Shown: piece by piece, positions 8,493 through 18,047 of the stretch
How positions within the stretch are numbered: position 1 is the stretch's first letter
Layout of the letters: each line of letters starts with the position of its first letter
Position numbers and translations under genes: made by a program
Notes under the pieces: generated by a model
Seen by the model: the letters and a program-made list of their open reading frames with translations, nothing else
Databases searched by the model: none
Told to the model about the DNA's origin: nothing
Origin: Akkermansia muciniphila
GTDB lineage: Bacteria > Verrucomicrobiota > Verrucomicrobiia > Verrucomicrobiales > DEV007
DNA: 56,635 bases
Direction: 5' to 3'
NCBI GenBank assembly: GCA_945883495.1
Contig: CAMCXS010000034.1
Span: forward strand, 1-56,635

Positions 8493-9146
8493 TTAGGCGT
8501 TGCTAGCCGCCTCATCAGATTTTTTGATCGCCGGACGGATGATGACGTATCCACCTTTGGCGCCGGGAACCGCCCCACTCACCAAAATCACGTTGTCGTC
8601 CGGACGAGTCTGGACGACGCGCAGATTCTGAATCGTCTTCCGATAGTTACCGTGCTGACCAGGCATCCGCATGTTCTTCCAAACGCGCCCAGGAGTCGTG
8701 CCCGCCCCCACGGAGCCCGTCCGGCGGTGCATCATGGAACCGTGTGTCATCGGTAGGCCACCGAAGTTGTAGCGTTTGTAGACCCCCTGAAATCCCTTAC
8801 CTTTGGAGGTGCCGATGACATCGACCCACTGCCCTGGCTGGAAAACACCAACTCCAGGGTGGTCGCCCTCCGGCACGGTAGCGCCCTCCTCCATCCGGAA
8901 TTCGCGAATCACCTTTTTTGGGGACACACCGTTTTTCTCGAAATGCCCCTGCAACGGCTTCGGAAGCCGCTGCGGCTTCTGCGCATCGAAGCCAACTTGA
9001 ACCGCGTCATAACCGTCCGTCTCAGTGCTCTTGCGCTGCACGAAGACATTGTCACTTACGTCGATCACCGTCACTGCGACAGCCTTACCGCTGTCGTCGA
9101 AAACGCGGGTCATCCCGATCTTTTTGCCAATCAATCCCAAGCTCAT
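8493..9146 (-). CDS. rplC: 50S ribosomal protein L3
   Basis: L3 is an early assembly protein close to the peptidyl-transferase centre. It has 217 residues, starting LGLIGKKIGMTRVFDDSG, with the conserved central segment GTSKGKGFQGVYKRYNFGG and GSVGAGTTPGRVWKNMRMPG. Order and spacing with rpsJ and rplD are canonical. Confidence 0.97.
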   Translation of the reverse strand: MSLGLIGKKIGMTRVFDDSGKAVAVTVIDVSDNVFVQRKSTETDGYDAVQVGFDAQKPQRLPKPLQGHFEKNGVSPKKVIREFRMEEGATVPEGDHPGVGVFQPGQWVDVIGTSKGKGFQGVYKRYNFGGLPMTHGSMMHRRTGSVGAGTTPGRVWKNMRMPGQHGNYRKTIQNLRVVQTRPDDNVILVSGAVPGAKGGYVIIRPAIKKSDEAASNA

Positions 9147-9171
9147 GGAAGTCCTTTGATTCGGTGTTGCC

Positions 9172-9480
9172 TTAGATGATGATCTTGATATCGACCCCAG
9201 CAGGCAGGTTCAGCTTTTTCAATTCATCCACCGTGCGGGCGGTGGGGTTAACGATGTCCAGCAGACGCTTGTGCGTGCGCATCTCGAACTGCTCGGCGCT
9301 CTTCTTGTTCACGTGCGGTGAACGGTTCACGCTAAACTTCTCGATCCGGGTCGGCAGCGGGATCGGACCTGCGACCAAAGCGCCGGTGCGTTTGGCAGTC
9401 TCCACGATATCCCCGGCGCTCTTGTCCAAGAGACGATGGTCATAGGCGTTGAGCCGGATTCTGATGCGTTGCTTTTGCAT
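9172..9480 (-). CDS. rpsJ: 30S ribosomal protein S10
   Basis: S10 belongs to the small subunit head and also acts as NusE in antitermination. It has 102 residues, with [20 protein letters not shown] at the start, [30 protein letters not shown], and the terminal GVDIKIII. It directly follows fusA; the tuf gene that often lies between them is missing here. Confidence 0.98.
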   Translation of the reverse strand: MQKQRIRIRLNAYDHRLLDKSAGDIVETAKRTGALVAGPIPLPTRIEKFSVNRSPHVNKKSAEQFEMRTHKRLLDIVNPTARTVDELKKLNLPAGVDIKIII

Positions 9481-9498
9481 GGACGATAGTTAGAAAAT

Positions 9499-11667
9499 TC
9501 AAGTTCGTTCAGCGATGATGCGTTCCACCAGCACAGGCGGAACCTCTTCGAAACGGGCGGGTTGCATGGAATAGGAGGCGCGTCCGCTGGAAAGCGTCCG
9601 GACATCCGTGGCATAGCCAAAAACTTCCGAGAGGGGAACATCTGCACGAATCGCGCTGACATTGCCTCGAGACTCGATGGAAAGGATGCGCCCACGGCGG
9701 CGGCTCAAGTCCCCCATGATATCTCCCTGAGATTCATCCGGGGTGGTCACCTCAAGCGCCATGATCGGCTCAAGGAGGGCGGGCTCCGCACTGCGGAACG
9801 CTTCTTTCATCGCAAAAATCGCGGCCATTTTGAAAGCGGCCTCACTGGAATCCACGTCATGGCTTGACCCACCAAGGAGATCAACATGAAGGTCTACTAC
9901 CGGATAACCGGCGATCACACCGTTGGTCGTAGCTTCTTGAATGCCGTTGAAACAAGCATTAATGAACTCCTTGGGGATTTCACCGCCCACCACCTTGCTC
10001 TCGCGAGTCAGCCCATGTCCCCGCTCGCAAGGCCTCACTCGCAAGATGACGTGACCGTATTGCCCCTTGCCACCCGTTTGCTTGATGAGCTTTCCTTCCC
10101 CTTCAGCAGCCTTCGTGAGCGTCTCACGATACGCAATCTGCGGCTTCCCAGCGTTTGTAGCGACTTTAAACTCCCGCAGCATCCGGTCGCGGATCACCTC
10201 AAGGTGAAGCTCACCCATCCCTGAAATAATGGTTTGGCCGGTATCCTCATCTGTCCGCACCATGAAAGTCGGATCTTCGTCTCGCAGACGCTGAAGAGCC
10301 GTCGCCATCTTATCGTGATCTGCCGTGCTCCGGACTTCGAGCGCCATCGAGATGACCGGCTCAGGGAACGACGGAGGCTCAAGGAGGATCGGAAACGCAG
10401 GATCGCACAGCGTGTCCCCCGTGGTCACGTTTTTGACGCCAACCATGGCGGCGATGTCACCGCAATAGGCGACATCAATATCCTGATGTTCATTGGCCTG
10501 AATTTGAATCAGCCGACCGATTCGCTCTTTCTTGCCAGTGCGCGGATTGAGAACTTGATCACCGCGACTGATCATCCCGGAATAGACCCGGAAAAACACA
10601 AGCTTACCGACGTATTTATCCGACCACAATTTGAAGGCCAAAGAGCAGGCTTTGGCGTGATCCGTTGGGAAAGCTTCGATCAATTTCGTGTGATCATCGA
10701 CATCGTGCCCTTGAGCAGGAGGGAGATCGATCGGGCTCGGCAGATAATCCACCACCGCATCCAGGAGCCCCTGGATTCCCTTGTTCTTGAAAGCCGAACC
10801 GCCAGCAACGGGAACAACTCGACCCGCGATCGTCTGGCGACGCAAAGCGGCCTTGAGGTCACCGACCCCAATTTCCTCTTCACCGAGGAACATCAGACCC
10901 AGCTCCTCATCCAAATCGATCAGTCCTTCCTTCAGCGCCTCAAACGCCTCCCGAACCATCTTAGCATCGGCCGCCGGGATCTCTTCGATCCGATAAGTGG
11001 AACCAGAGTCGCCACTCTCCGTGTAGACGATAGCGCGGTGATTAAGGATGTCGTACTGACCTTGAAGCGACTCCTCCGAGCCGATCGGAACAAGGATCGG
11101 AAAAGCCACGGCGCCGAGTTTCTCGCGGATATCTTCCAAGACCGCGAAAAAGTCGGCGCCGACACGATCCATCTTGTTGATGAACGCAATCCGAGGAACG
11201 CGATACTTCTCAGCCTGTCGCCAGACCGTCTCGGACTGAGGCTGAACGCCCGCCACTCCGCAGAAGACGGCAATCACACCGTCCAGCACCCGGAGCGAAC
11301 GCTCTACCTCAGCAGTAAAATCGACGTGTCCCGGCGTGTCGATAATGTTGACTCGAACTGCCTGACCAGCCAGCAGCTTGACCATCCCCTCCTCGGGACG
11401 CTGAGTCCACTCGCAAGTCACTGCCGCAGCAGTAATGGTGATTCCCCGCTCCCTCTCCTGCTCCATCCAGTCAGTCGTCGCAGCCCCCTCATGAACCTCA
11501 CCCATCCTGTGGATCAGGCCCGTGTAAAACAGAATGCGCTCCGTCAGCGTCGTCTTGCCCGCATCAATGTGCGCCGCGATGCCAATATTCCGCGTCCTCT
11601 CGAGCGGACGTTTCCGCGCGGGATGATTCGGATTCCCCAATGAGGGAGCTGACGCCAAGACGGTCAT
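9499..11667 (-). CDS. fusA: Translation elongation factor G
   Basis: EF-G is the GTPase that drives ribosomal translocation. It has 722 residues, about 20 longer than typical because of an N-terminal extension before [20 protein letters not shown]. The GTP-binding motifs are [22 protein letters not shown] and NKMD, in order, followed by domains II-V including [14 protein letters not shown] and [13 protein letters not shown]. It lies between rpsG and rpsJ in the str part of the operon. Confidence 0.97.
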   Translation of the reverse strand: MTVLASAPSLGNPNHPARKRPLERTRNIGIAAHIDAGKTTLTERILFYTGLIHRMGEVHEGAATTDWMEQERERGITITAAAVTCEWTQRPEEGMVKLLAGQAVRVNIIDTPGHVDFTAEVERSLRVLDGVIAVFCGVAGVQPQSETVWRQAEKYRVPRIAFINKMDRVGADFFAVLEDIREKLGAVAFPILVPIGSEESLQGQYDILNHRAIVYTESGDSGSTYRIEEIPAADAKMVREAFEALKEGLIDLDEELGLMFLGEEEIGVGDLKAALRRQTIAGRVVPVAGGSAFKNKGIQGLLDAVVDYLPSPIDLPPAQGHDVDDHTKLIEAFPTDHAKACSLAFKLWSDKYVGKLVFFRVYSGMISRGDQVLNPRTGKKERIGRLIQIQANEHQDIDVAYCGDIAAMVGVKNVTTGDTLCDPAFPILLEPPSFPEPVISMALEVRSTADHDKMATALQRLRDEDPTFMVRTDEDTGQTIISGMGELHLEVIRDRMLREFKVATNAGKPQIAYRETLTKAAEGEGKLIKQTGGKGQYGHVILRVRPCERGHGLTRESKVVGGEIPKEFINACFNGIQEATTNGVIAGYPVVDLHVDLLGGSSHDVDSSEAAFKMAAIFAMKEAFRSAEPALLEPIMALEVTTPDESQGDIMGDLSRRRGRILSIESRGNVSAIRADVPLSEVFGYATDVRTLSSGRASYSMQPARFEEVPPVLVERIIAERT

Positions 11668-11709
11668 TGATATAATTCGGCAGCAAGCAGAGAAACGCGA
11701 GGTTGATGA

Positions 11710-12183
11710 TTACCAGCGGAAGTGCGCAAAGGCCCGGTTTGCCTGAGCCATCTTGTGCGTCTCATCCCTCTTCCGGATCACACTGCCGGTGTTCGCAGCG
11801 GCGTCGCGAAGTTCATTCGAGAGCGCGACATGCATCGGAGTCCCTTTACGCTTGCGAGCAGCGGTAACCATCCAACGCATGGCGAGAGACTCCTGACGAT
11901 CACCCGTCACCTCGAGAGGAACCTGATAAGTGGCCCCACCAACCCGCCGACTCTTTACCTCGACACGAGGTTTCGCGTTCTCGATAGCACGAGTGATTGC
12001 CTCCAAAGGATCAACCGACTCCGAACCTTGATTGACCCGGTCGATGGCAGCATAAACAATGCGCTCAGCGGTAGACTTCTTACCGTCCCGCATCACCTTG
12101 CTGATGAGACGCGCCACCAGGGCACTCTCGTAACGCGCGTCGGAATACTCCGGCTTAGCGTAAGTTCTTTTTCTTCGCGACAT
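11710..12183 (-). CDS. rpsG: 30S ribosomal protein S7
   Basis: S7 nucleates assembly of the 16S rRNA 3' domain. It has 157 residues, beginning MSRRKRTYAKPEYSDARY, with RVGGATYQVPLEVTGDRQES and the C-terminal KRDETHKMAQANRAFAHFRW. It lies between rpsL and fusA, the canonical str order. Confidence 0.97.
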   Translation of the reverse strand: MSRRKRTYAKPEYSDARYESALVARLISKVMRDGKKSTAERIVYAAIDRVNQGSESVDPLEAITRAIENAKPRVEVKSRRVGGATYQVPLEVTGDRQESLAMRWMVTAARKRKGTPMHVALSNELRDAAANTGSVIRKRDETHKMAQANRAFAHFRW

Positions 12184-12262
12184 AGGATAATTTCAATCAA
12201 TAAAACTTTCGTATCGTCGAAGAGGAAACAGATTGATCAGGGTGAAAGCCCCGGATCAGACC

Positions 12263-12640
12263 TTATTTCGCCTTCGGTCGTTTTGCACCATACTTGGAAC
12301 GGCTCTTACGGCGCTTGTCGACGCCCAAGCAGTCGAGAGCCCCACGAACAATGTGATAACGGACCCCAGGAAGGTCCTTCACCCGGCCGCCGCGCACCAA
12401 GACGATCGAGTGCTCTTGAAGATTATGCCCTTCCCCACCAATGTAAGCGATCACCTCAAACCCGTTGGTGAGGCGAACCTTAGCTACCTTCCGAAGAGCC
12501 GAGTTCGGCTTCTTAGGCGTCCGAGTCATCACTTGGAGACAAACACCACGACGTTGCGGACAACTCGACAGCGCAGGAGCCTTGCTCTTGTCCGCCTTGT
12601 CTTGACGACCTTTTCTGACGAGTTGGTTGATGGTTGGCAT
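12263..12640 (-). CDS. rpsL: 30S ribosomal protein S12
   Basis: S12 monitors codon-anticodon pairing at the decoding centre. It has 125 residues, starting [12 protein letters not shown], with the decoding loop [19 protein letters not shown] and the [16 protein letters not shown] motif. The loop lysine associated with streptomycin sensitivity (TPKKPNSA) is present. It is the first gene of the operon, about 160 bases downstream of a good promoter candidate. Confidence 0.98.
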   Translation of the reverse strand: MPTINQLVRKGRQDKADKSKAPALSSCPQRRGVCLQVMTRTPKKPNSALRKVAKVRLTNGFEVIAYIGGEGHNLQEHSIVLVRGGRVKDLPGVRYHIVRGALDCLGVDKRRKSRSKYGAKRPKAK

Positions 12641-12810
12641 ACGAAGAAACGTTTTGAAGTGGCGTGCCAGAGTCCCTCGGGCGGAGCCTCAATCCGGTTT
12701 CGGTCTCGCTAGGAACGTGAAACGCCGTCCGCGAGGTCGCTCACTGGCGATCACGCTTCGGCTTTCAGTCGTGGTCCGGAAGCGGCGTCGCGAACTGGAA
12801 AGGGGCGGGC

Positions 12811-12838
12811 AGTATAATGACCGATTGCCCCTCTGCAA
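12811..12838 (-). promoter_or_regulatory. Sigma-70-type promoter for the ribosomal operon
   Basis: On the minus strand a TTGCAG (-35) is followed after 16 bases by TATACT (-10). This is close to the consensus and lies about 170 bases before the rpsL start. The 305-base interval 12641-12944, between rpsL and the divergent dehydrogenase gene, holds no gene I can support. Confidence 0.6.
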
Positions 12839-12944
12839 GACCTAAACCGTAAAATTTGCTATTTTTGTCGCTCAAGCCCTCGTCTGGGATCCGTCACACT
12901 CTCGCCGTTGACCAAACGCCGGGAGAGAGTTCGGTGGTGGGGCC

Positions 12945-13907
12945 ATGTCCATGCCTTCCGTGATCGCTTTGGCGCCCGCCGCCCCAGACTCCTTCGCGCC
13001 TCTTTCCGGTCTCGCGCAGATCCACTTTCCCACGAGTTCTATCAACTTTGAACTCTCGGATCTCCGCATGTTTCAGTCGGATCAACCGATCGCTGGATTG
13101 ATCGTTCCCGGGGAGTTTTGCATCGGTCCAGACCTCCTCGATGCCCTTCCGCAACTTCGCGTTATTGCAAACACCGCCGCCGGCTTCAATAATTTGCCGC
13201 TCTCTGAACTGACTCGTCGTCGAATCTGGGGAACGAACACGCCGGACGCATTCACCGGGGCTACTGCCGATGCCGCGCTTGGCCTGATCTTGGCCCTGGC
13301 CCGGGGCATCGCGGCGGGCGATGCCTACGTCCGGACGGGACGATGGGAACAAGATGGCCCGCTGGGAGATCGCTGGTCGGGCATGGAGTTGGGAGGAAAA
13401 ACTTTAGGCGTGATCGGCTTCGGCAAGATCGGTCAAGCGGTGGCGCGCCGCGCGGAATCCTTCGGCATGAACATCATTTTTCATCGGCGAGGAACGACGG
13501 GGGATCTGCGCCAACGCGATTTTATGACGCTACTTGGAGAGTCCGACATCGTCGTGGTTCTGGTCCCACTTAGCGCGGAAACACGGCATCTGATAAACGC
13601 GCAAGCCTTCGCGGCCATGAAGCCGGGAGCTCGATTCATCAACATTAGCCGCGGTCCGGTAGTGGATGAGCAGGCGTTGGTCGATGCCTTGCACGGCGGC
13701 CGAATTGCAGGCGCGGCGCTCGATGTGTTCGAGGCAGAACCGAAAGTCCATCCTGATTTGCTGATGATGAAACAAGTGGTGCTCACTCCACATCTAGGAG
13801 GGGCCACTCGCGAAGCTCGACATCAAGCCCGGCTCGATGCGTCGGTCAACGTGGCAGCGGCGCTCCGGAATGAGCGCCCGCCGGGAGCGCTAAATAAGTT
13901 CGATTGA
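12945..13907 (+). CDS. D-2-hydroxyacid dehydrogenase (NAD-dependent)
   Basis: The 320-residue protein belongs to the glyoxylate/hydroxypyruvate or D-lactate reductase family. The Rossmann motif GVIGFGKIGQAV is around residue 150. The catalytic Arg (NISRGPVVDE), Glu (DVFEAEP) and His (TPHLGGAT) follow in normal order. The substrate cannot be told from the sequence; glyoxylate or hydroxypyruvate reduction is the commonest activity. It is transcribed divergently from the ribosomal operon. Confidence 0.9.
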   Translation: MSMPSVIALAPAAPDSFAPLSGLAQIHFPTSSINFELSDLRMFQSDQPIAGLIVPGEFCIGPDLLDALPQLRVIANTAAGFNNLPLSELTRRRIWGTNTPDAFTGATADAALGLILALARGIAAGDAYVRTGRWEQDGPLGDRWSGMELGGKTLGVIGFGKIGQAVARRAESFGMNIIFHRRGTTGDLRQRDFMTLLGESDIVVVLVPLSAETRHLINAQAFAAMKPGARFINISRGPVVDEQALVDALHGGRIAGAALDVFEAEPKVHPDLLMMKQVVLTPHLGGATREARHQARLDASVNVAAALRNERPPGALNKFD

Positions 13908-13924
13908 ACGCAATCTTTTTGAAC

Positions 13925-13938
13925 TGTTCTCTAGACAA
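13925..13938. promoter_or_regulatory. Possible LexA half-conserved box upstream of imuA
   Basis: TGTTC-TCTA-GACAA matches the first half and spacing of a TGTTC-N4-GAACA palindrome, with the second half imperfect. It lies 34 bases before imuA and 18 bases before a better box. Confidence 0.35.
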
Positions 13939-13956
13939 ACTGAAAAAGCATCGATA

Positions 13957-13970
13957 CGTTCATGAGAACA
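13957..13970. promoter_or_regulatory. LexA-type box at the imuA start
   Basis: CGTTC-ATGA-GAACA differs by one base from TGTTC-N4-GAACA, the LexA motif I recall being described for Verrucomicrobia. It ends one base before the imuA ATG. SOS control of imuA-imuB is known in other bacteria, so the position fits repression; binding is inferred. Confidence 0.55.
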
Positions 13971-13971
13971 G

Positions 13972-14646
13972 ATGGCATACTACTCCAGCAATCGGGCGCT
14001 CGAATTGCGAGCCTTACTTCGGGAACGCTTTCCAACGGCTCATACCAAGGCCGCGCCGACCAGGGGCGTGTCGCCGTGGCCTCCCGCCCCTGATCAAGAT
14101 CCGCCTCCGCTGCCAGTCATTGACTTTGTGCCTGGTGAAATCCGGGAAGTCGTTGCGGAAAATCCAGGCTGTGGGGGGGCGCTTCTTGTTGGAGAACTCC
14201 TGTACGGATCCCTGCGCAACAAACGGATTCTGACTTTGGTGGACGGGAAGGACAGTTTTGATCCCGATTCCTTCGGTCAACGCCTTTGCCGTCAACTGCT
14301 TTGGCTGCGATGCCGCGACGCGGAACAAGCGCTGCAATCCACCGATCTCTTGCTCCGGGATGGAAATCTTCCCGACATATTCCTGGATCTTCAACTCAAT
14401 CCCTTGGCTGAATTGCGCGCGCTCCCTCTGCATGTTTGGCACCGCTTCCGCAGGTTGTCGGAACAGTCTGGAACCGCCTTGATCGTTCTCTCCCCCACCC
14501 CGCTGGTGACTAGTGCAACTAGCCGCTTTGTGCTGCGCCACGAGAGTCCCCCGGCTGCTTGGGAGCTCCCTCGGGCCAGCCTATCGACTCGGCCCCGTAC
14601 CCGGTTGCAACGCCAAAGATTCCCTCACGTACAGATGTCCGCCTAG
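13972..14646 (+). CDS. imuA: ImuA-like protein (RecA/SulA-related)
   Basis: The 224-residue protein is distantly RecA-like. The N-terminal RALELRALLRERFPTAH segment and the later GCGGALLVGELLYG and TALIVLSPTPLV stretches fit the ImuA family, accessory proteins of the ImuB/DnaE2 translesion mutasome. No intact Walker A motif is visible. It is followed after 165 bases by imuB. The C terminus (about 190-224) is poorly conserved and rich in Arg and Pro, so a frame problem near the end cannot be excluded. Assignment leans on the neighbour. Confidence 0.65.
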   Translation: MAYYSSNRALELRALLRERFPTAHTKAAPTRGVSPWPPAPDQDPPPLPVIDFVPGEIREVVAENPGCGGALLVGELLYGSLRNKRILTLVDGKDSFDPDSFGQRLCRQLLWLRCRDAEQALQSTDLLLRDGNLPDIFLDLQLNPLAELRALPLHVWHRFRRLSEQSGTALIVLSPTPLVTSATSRFVLRHESPPAAWELPRASLSTRPRTRLQRQRFPHVQMSA

Positions 14647-14811
14647 GCCCCATTGCCAACCTTAGTGAACCTCAGCGTTCTTCATACCAAACTGCCGAGA
14701 TGACACCTTGTCTTCCGCCAGAGCGATGGTCGGTACCTCATCCGTTCCCCATCATGACGCGGTCGATGACGAAGCTGATACAGCGTCGGTCCGACTGAAC
14801 TTGCTCCTTCC

Positions 14812-16344
14812 ATGTTTGCTGCGCTTTTCATTCCTGATTTTCACCTCCAGGCCCAGCTCCGGTTGCGTCCGGAGTGGAGAGGGGCGCCGGTAGCATTGCT
14901 GGAAGGAACCAATGACCTCACAGCCAAGGAGAGAGAAAAAGCTCGCGTTCTTCAAATCACTCGTGAGGCCGAGCTTTACGAAGTGGTTCCTGGAATCACC
15001 GCCACGCGGGCTCAGGCCCGATGCCCCCAGATTCTCCTGGTCCATCGTCAACCGGAAGATGAGGAGTCCGCCCGCAAAGTGCTTTGGGACTGCGCTTCGG
15101 AGGTGACCAGGGATTTTGAGGCTTCTGGACCGGGCTTGGTGACGCTCGATCTTCATGGGGTACGACGCGATCTTCAGACACTGGCCATCCGCCGGATCGA
15201 TTGGTTGTGTGAACTGGGACTAAAAGCGCAGGTCGGATTGGCGGAAAATCCTGACTTGGCTTTTCTGGCGGCTCGGCTCGCGGCTCCCGTGCTCGTCTTT
15301 CGCGGTACGCCGATCCAGATCCACGAACGATTGGCGTCACTGCCCATCACCGCCTTGCAACCATCACCCGACTGGCTCAGCCTGTTTCAGCTCTGGGGTG
15401 TTCAGACGATAGGCGACTTTGGAGCCCTACCCCGCCATGAGCTGGTGGAGCGTTTGGGCCCGGCCGCCGGGCGTTGCTGGGATCAGGCTCACGGTCGTTC
15501 TCAGCGATTGCTGCGACTGGTGCGGGCTCCCGAGATTTACCGGGAAACTCTCGATTTGGACGAACCTGTGGAATCCTCCGAACCTCTGCTCTTTCTCTTG
15601 CATCGCTTTTTAGAGCGGATTTCGGCCCGCTTGGCCGCAGCGCATGTGGCGGCGGGCTCGATGGAGTTGGTTCTTACTTTGGAAAGCTCTCCAGCGCACC
15701 GCCGCACCTTTCGGATTCCTGAACCGGTTCGGGACGTTGATGTTCTCTTCCGGATTCTCCAGACCCATTTGGAACGCTTTCACGCGCCATCTCCAGTCGT
15801 GGCCATTGCTTTGGAGGCGTTCCCCACCCGCACACTCAACGGACAAACCCACCTTTTCGAAACTTCGTGGAGGGATCCCAACCGCTTGGCGGATACACTC
15901 GCCCGCGTGGAAGCCCTGCTGGGTGCGGAACGAGTGGGCACTCCTCTCTGCGGCCTTTCGCACCGGCCCGATACCTTCCGGATGCAGCCGTTTTCCCTAC
16001 AGCCACTGCCAGCTTCCGGCTATGTCCCAAAAACAGGTATCCCTCCGGGCCCGCGTCACGAGTGCGGCGTTCCTTCAGGCCCGCCTTTGCGCCGCTTCCG
16101 TCCCCGACGACCCATCATGGTGGCCACTACGGCAAGCCGGAGCTCTCCTCGGCCTTCTGCCATTCTCAGCGGGCCCCTGCAAGGAGCTCTGACCGCGCAG
16201 ACCGGGCCCTGGGTCAGTTCAGGCGACTGGTGGCAAGAAGCAAATTGGCAACGAGAGGAATGGGACGTCCAGCACGAATCTGGCCCCTATTATCGCCTAG
16301 CCCTAGAAGCCGGAAAATGGTTTGCCGAAGGAATCTACGATTGA
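14812..16344 (+). CDS. imuB: ImuB-type Y-family DNA polymerase homologue
   Basis: The protein has 510 residues. The N terminus MFAALFIPDFHLQAQLRLRP is the Y-family palm. The segment that would hold the SxDE catalytic motif reads GLVTLDLHG, so the acidic pair is lost, as is usual for ImuB. A helix-hairpin-helix region (WGVQTIGDFGALPRHEL) is near residues 190-210. ImuB recruits the error-prone polymerase DnaE2 and the sliding clamp during SOS mutagenesis. No dnaE2 is present in this window. Confidence 0.85.
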   Translation: MFAALFIPDFHLQAQLRLRPEWRGAPVALLEGTNDLTAKEREKARVLQITREAELYEVVPGITATRAQARCPQILLVHRQPEDEESARKVLWDCASEVTRDFEASGPGLVTLDLHGVRRDLQTLAIRRIDWLCELGLKAQVGLAENPDLAFLAARLAAPVLVFRGTPIQIHERLASLPITALQPSPDWLSLFQLWGVQTIGDFGALPRHELVERLGPAAGRCWDQAHGRSQRLLRLVRAPEIYRETLDLDEPVESSEPLLFLLHRFLERISARLAAAHVAAGSMELVLTLESSPAHRRTFRIPEPVRDVDVLFRILQTHLERFHAPSPVVAIALEAFPTRTLNGQTHLFETSWRDPNRLADTLARVEALLGAERVGTPLCGLSHRPDTFRMQPFSLQPLPASGYVPKTGIPPGPRHECGVPSGPPLRRFRPRRPIMVATTASRSSPRPSAILSGPLQGALTAQTGPWVSSGDWWQEANWQREEWDVQHESGPYYRLALEAGKWFAEGIYD

Positions 16345-16474
16345 GCGCCCAGCAACATGCATAGGAAGTTTCAAACCACACCAATCTTCATCATGCGTCC
16401 CGGGCCCATGTCTTCGGTCTGGTATCAACTGCTGATACAAGCTCTTTGGTCCGTGACCGAAGGGCCGAGGCAGC

Positions 16475-16513
16475 AAAAGAAAAAGCCCATCGGCCGAGAA
16501 ACGACCGATGGGC
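16475..16513 (-). terminator. Rho-independent terminator after ilvC
   Basis: On the minus strand GCCCATCGG pairs with CCGATGGGC across an 11-base loop, and the stem is followed by TTTTTCTTTT. It lies about 55 bases downstream of the ilvC stop. Confidence 0.85.
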
Positions 16514-16566
16514 GACCAATCCTTTCACGATGCGCCCCCGCTCTTCCGGGAGCTAGACGAGCAGAT

Positions 16567-17595
16567 TCACGAATACGCGGCCTGAGCGCCCTTCAGATTG
16601 CGCTTCTTGATCCAGGGCATGCGATCGCGAAGACGCTTGCCCACTTTCTCAATCTCGTGAGCTTCACCAACTTTGCGCAAGGCGTTGAAGTTCTCGCAGC
16701 CGGACTGGTACTCTTCCATCCACTCCTTGGCAAACGCACCGGTTTGGATGCGCTTGAGTGCTTTTTCCATGCGCTTTTTCACGGAAGCATCGATAATCTT
16801 CGGTCCGACGGTAAGATCGCCGTATTCAGCCGTCTCCGAGATGGAGAAACGCATGCCACCGATGCCAGACTCGTTGATCAGATCGACGATGAGCTTCATT
16901 TCGTGAAGGCACTCGAAGTAGGCCATCTCGGGCTGATACCCGGCCTCCACGAGCACTTCGAAACCGGCGGTGATGAGAGCAGTCACTCCACCACAGAGCA
17001 CGGTTTGCTCGCCAAACAGGTCGGTCTCCGTCTCTTCCTTGAAGTCGGTCTCGAACACACCCGCGCGAGTGCCACCGATCCCCTTGGCCCAAGCGAGAGC
17101 GATCTTCTTGGCATCCTTTCCGGGATTCTGATGTATCGCGATGAGGCTGGGTACGCCCTTGCCTTCGAGATACTGGCTACGGACGGTGTGTCCGGGCCCC
17201 TTGGGAGCCACCATGATTACATTGACGGTTTCGGGCACCTTCACGAATCCAAAGTGAACCGCGAAACCGTGGCTGAACAGAAGGGTCTGGCCCGCCCGAA
17301 GGTTGGGCTCGACGTCGGCCGCGAAGATCGCGGGAATCTTCGTGTCCGGCACGGCCATGAAGATGACATCGGCTTTCTTGACCGCCTCAGCAGCATCGTA
17401 AACTTCGAAGCCACGTTCCTTGGCGACTTCGACCGATTTGCTCTTCGGGTAGAGCCCGATGATGACGTTAACGCCGCTGTCTTTGAGATTGAGGGCGTGA
17501 GCATGGCCTTGAGAGCCGAACCCGATGACGGCGCAGGTCTTTCCGCTGAGAACTTCCAGATCCGCGTCTTTGTCCGTGTAAATTTTCGCTGCCAT
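16567..17595 (-). CDS. ilvC: Ketol-acid reductoisomerase
   Basis: IlvC converts acetolactate to 2,3-dihydroxyisovalerate in branched-chain amino-acid synthesis, using NADPH and Mg2+. It has 342 residues, class I length. The dinucleotide-binding motif [15 protein letters not shown] is at about 23-37. The metal-binding region includes [13 protein letters not shown] and the C-terminal domain includes [10 protein letters not shown]. The start has AGGAAG a few bases upstream. It appears to be a single-gene unit with its own terminator; no other ilv genes are near. Confidence 0.96.
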   Translation of the reverse strand: MAAKIYTDKDADLEVLSGKTCAVIGFGSQGHAHALNLKDSGVNVIIGLYPKSKSVEVAKERGFEVYDAAEAVKKADVIFMAVPDTKIPAIFAADVEPNLRAGQTLLFSHGFAVHFGFVKVPETVNVIMVAPKGPGHTVRSQYLEGKGVPSLIAIHQNPGKDAKKIALAWAKGIGGTRAGVFETDFKEETETDLFGEQTVLCGGVTALITAGFEVLVEAGYQPEMAYFECLHEMKLIVDLINESGIGGMRFSISETAEYGDLTVGPKIIDASVKKRMEKALKRIQTGAFAKEWMEEYQSGCENFNALRKVGEAHEIEKVGKRLRDRMPWIKKRNLKGAQAAYS

Positions 17596-18047
17596 TTCTT
17601 CCTGAGTAAACTATTCCGGCCGTTGGGAAAATGAGGGGTCCATCCTGGCCGCGAACCGAAAACCGGTCAACCGATTAATTGTTTCCGCAACAGGACTTTC
17701 TCTATGATCGGCCTCGGAGAGCCTCTCATCCTTGCTCTCTTCCTGCTTTGCGGACGGTTTTTATCTCTCCAGGATGGCGCCAAAGAGTGAATTGGCCATT
17801 CTGGATTTTGAAGGTCCGTCCGAACAGGCATGGATGAGCTGCGACGGCGGTCAGCAAACGCCGAGGAACTCAACAGCCAAACACGCCGGCGGTCTGCAAA
17901 TGCCTGAAACCTATGTAAAATGGCGTCCTCTTCGTGCTTAGTGGCTTTGAGCGAGGCATCCATTATCCTTCCTAAGGCTTGCTCACTCACTCATCCCATC
18001 TTCCAGCCCAGCTTGGAGGTCTTGGCTGGCGCGTCGAGCGCTACGAC
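17596..18047. other. Interval of about 450 bases without a supported gene
   Basis: It probably contains the promoter and leader of ilvC. A 107-codon minus-strand frame at 17667-17990 is open, but it contains a local imperfect 20-base duplication around 17845-17905 that encodes the repeated FADRRR. It has no visible ribosome-binding site and no recognisable family, so I do not call it a gene. Confidence 0.5.

Noticed and set aside
14559-14798. Frame between imuA and imuB as an extra gene or imuA C terminus
   Set aside because: No conserved motif is visible and a shift from imuA into it cannot be justified from the sequence.
17667-17990. 107-codon minus-strand frame upstream of ilvC
   Set aside because: It is built partly of an imperfect 20-base duplication, lacks a ribosome-binding site and resembles no family; it is probably leader or intergenic sequence.
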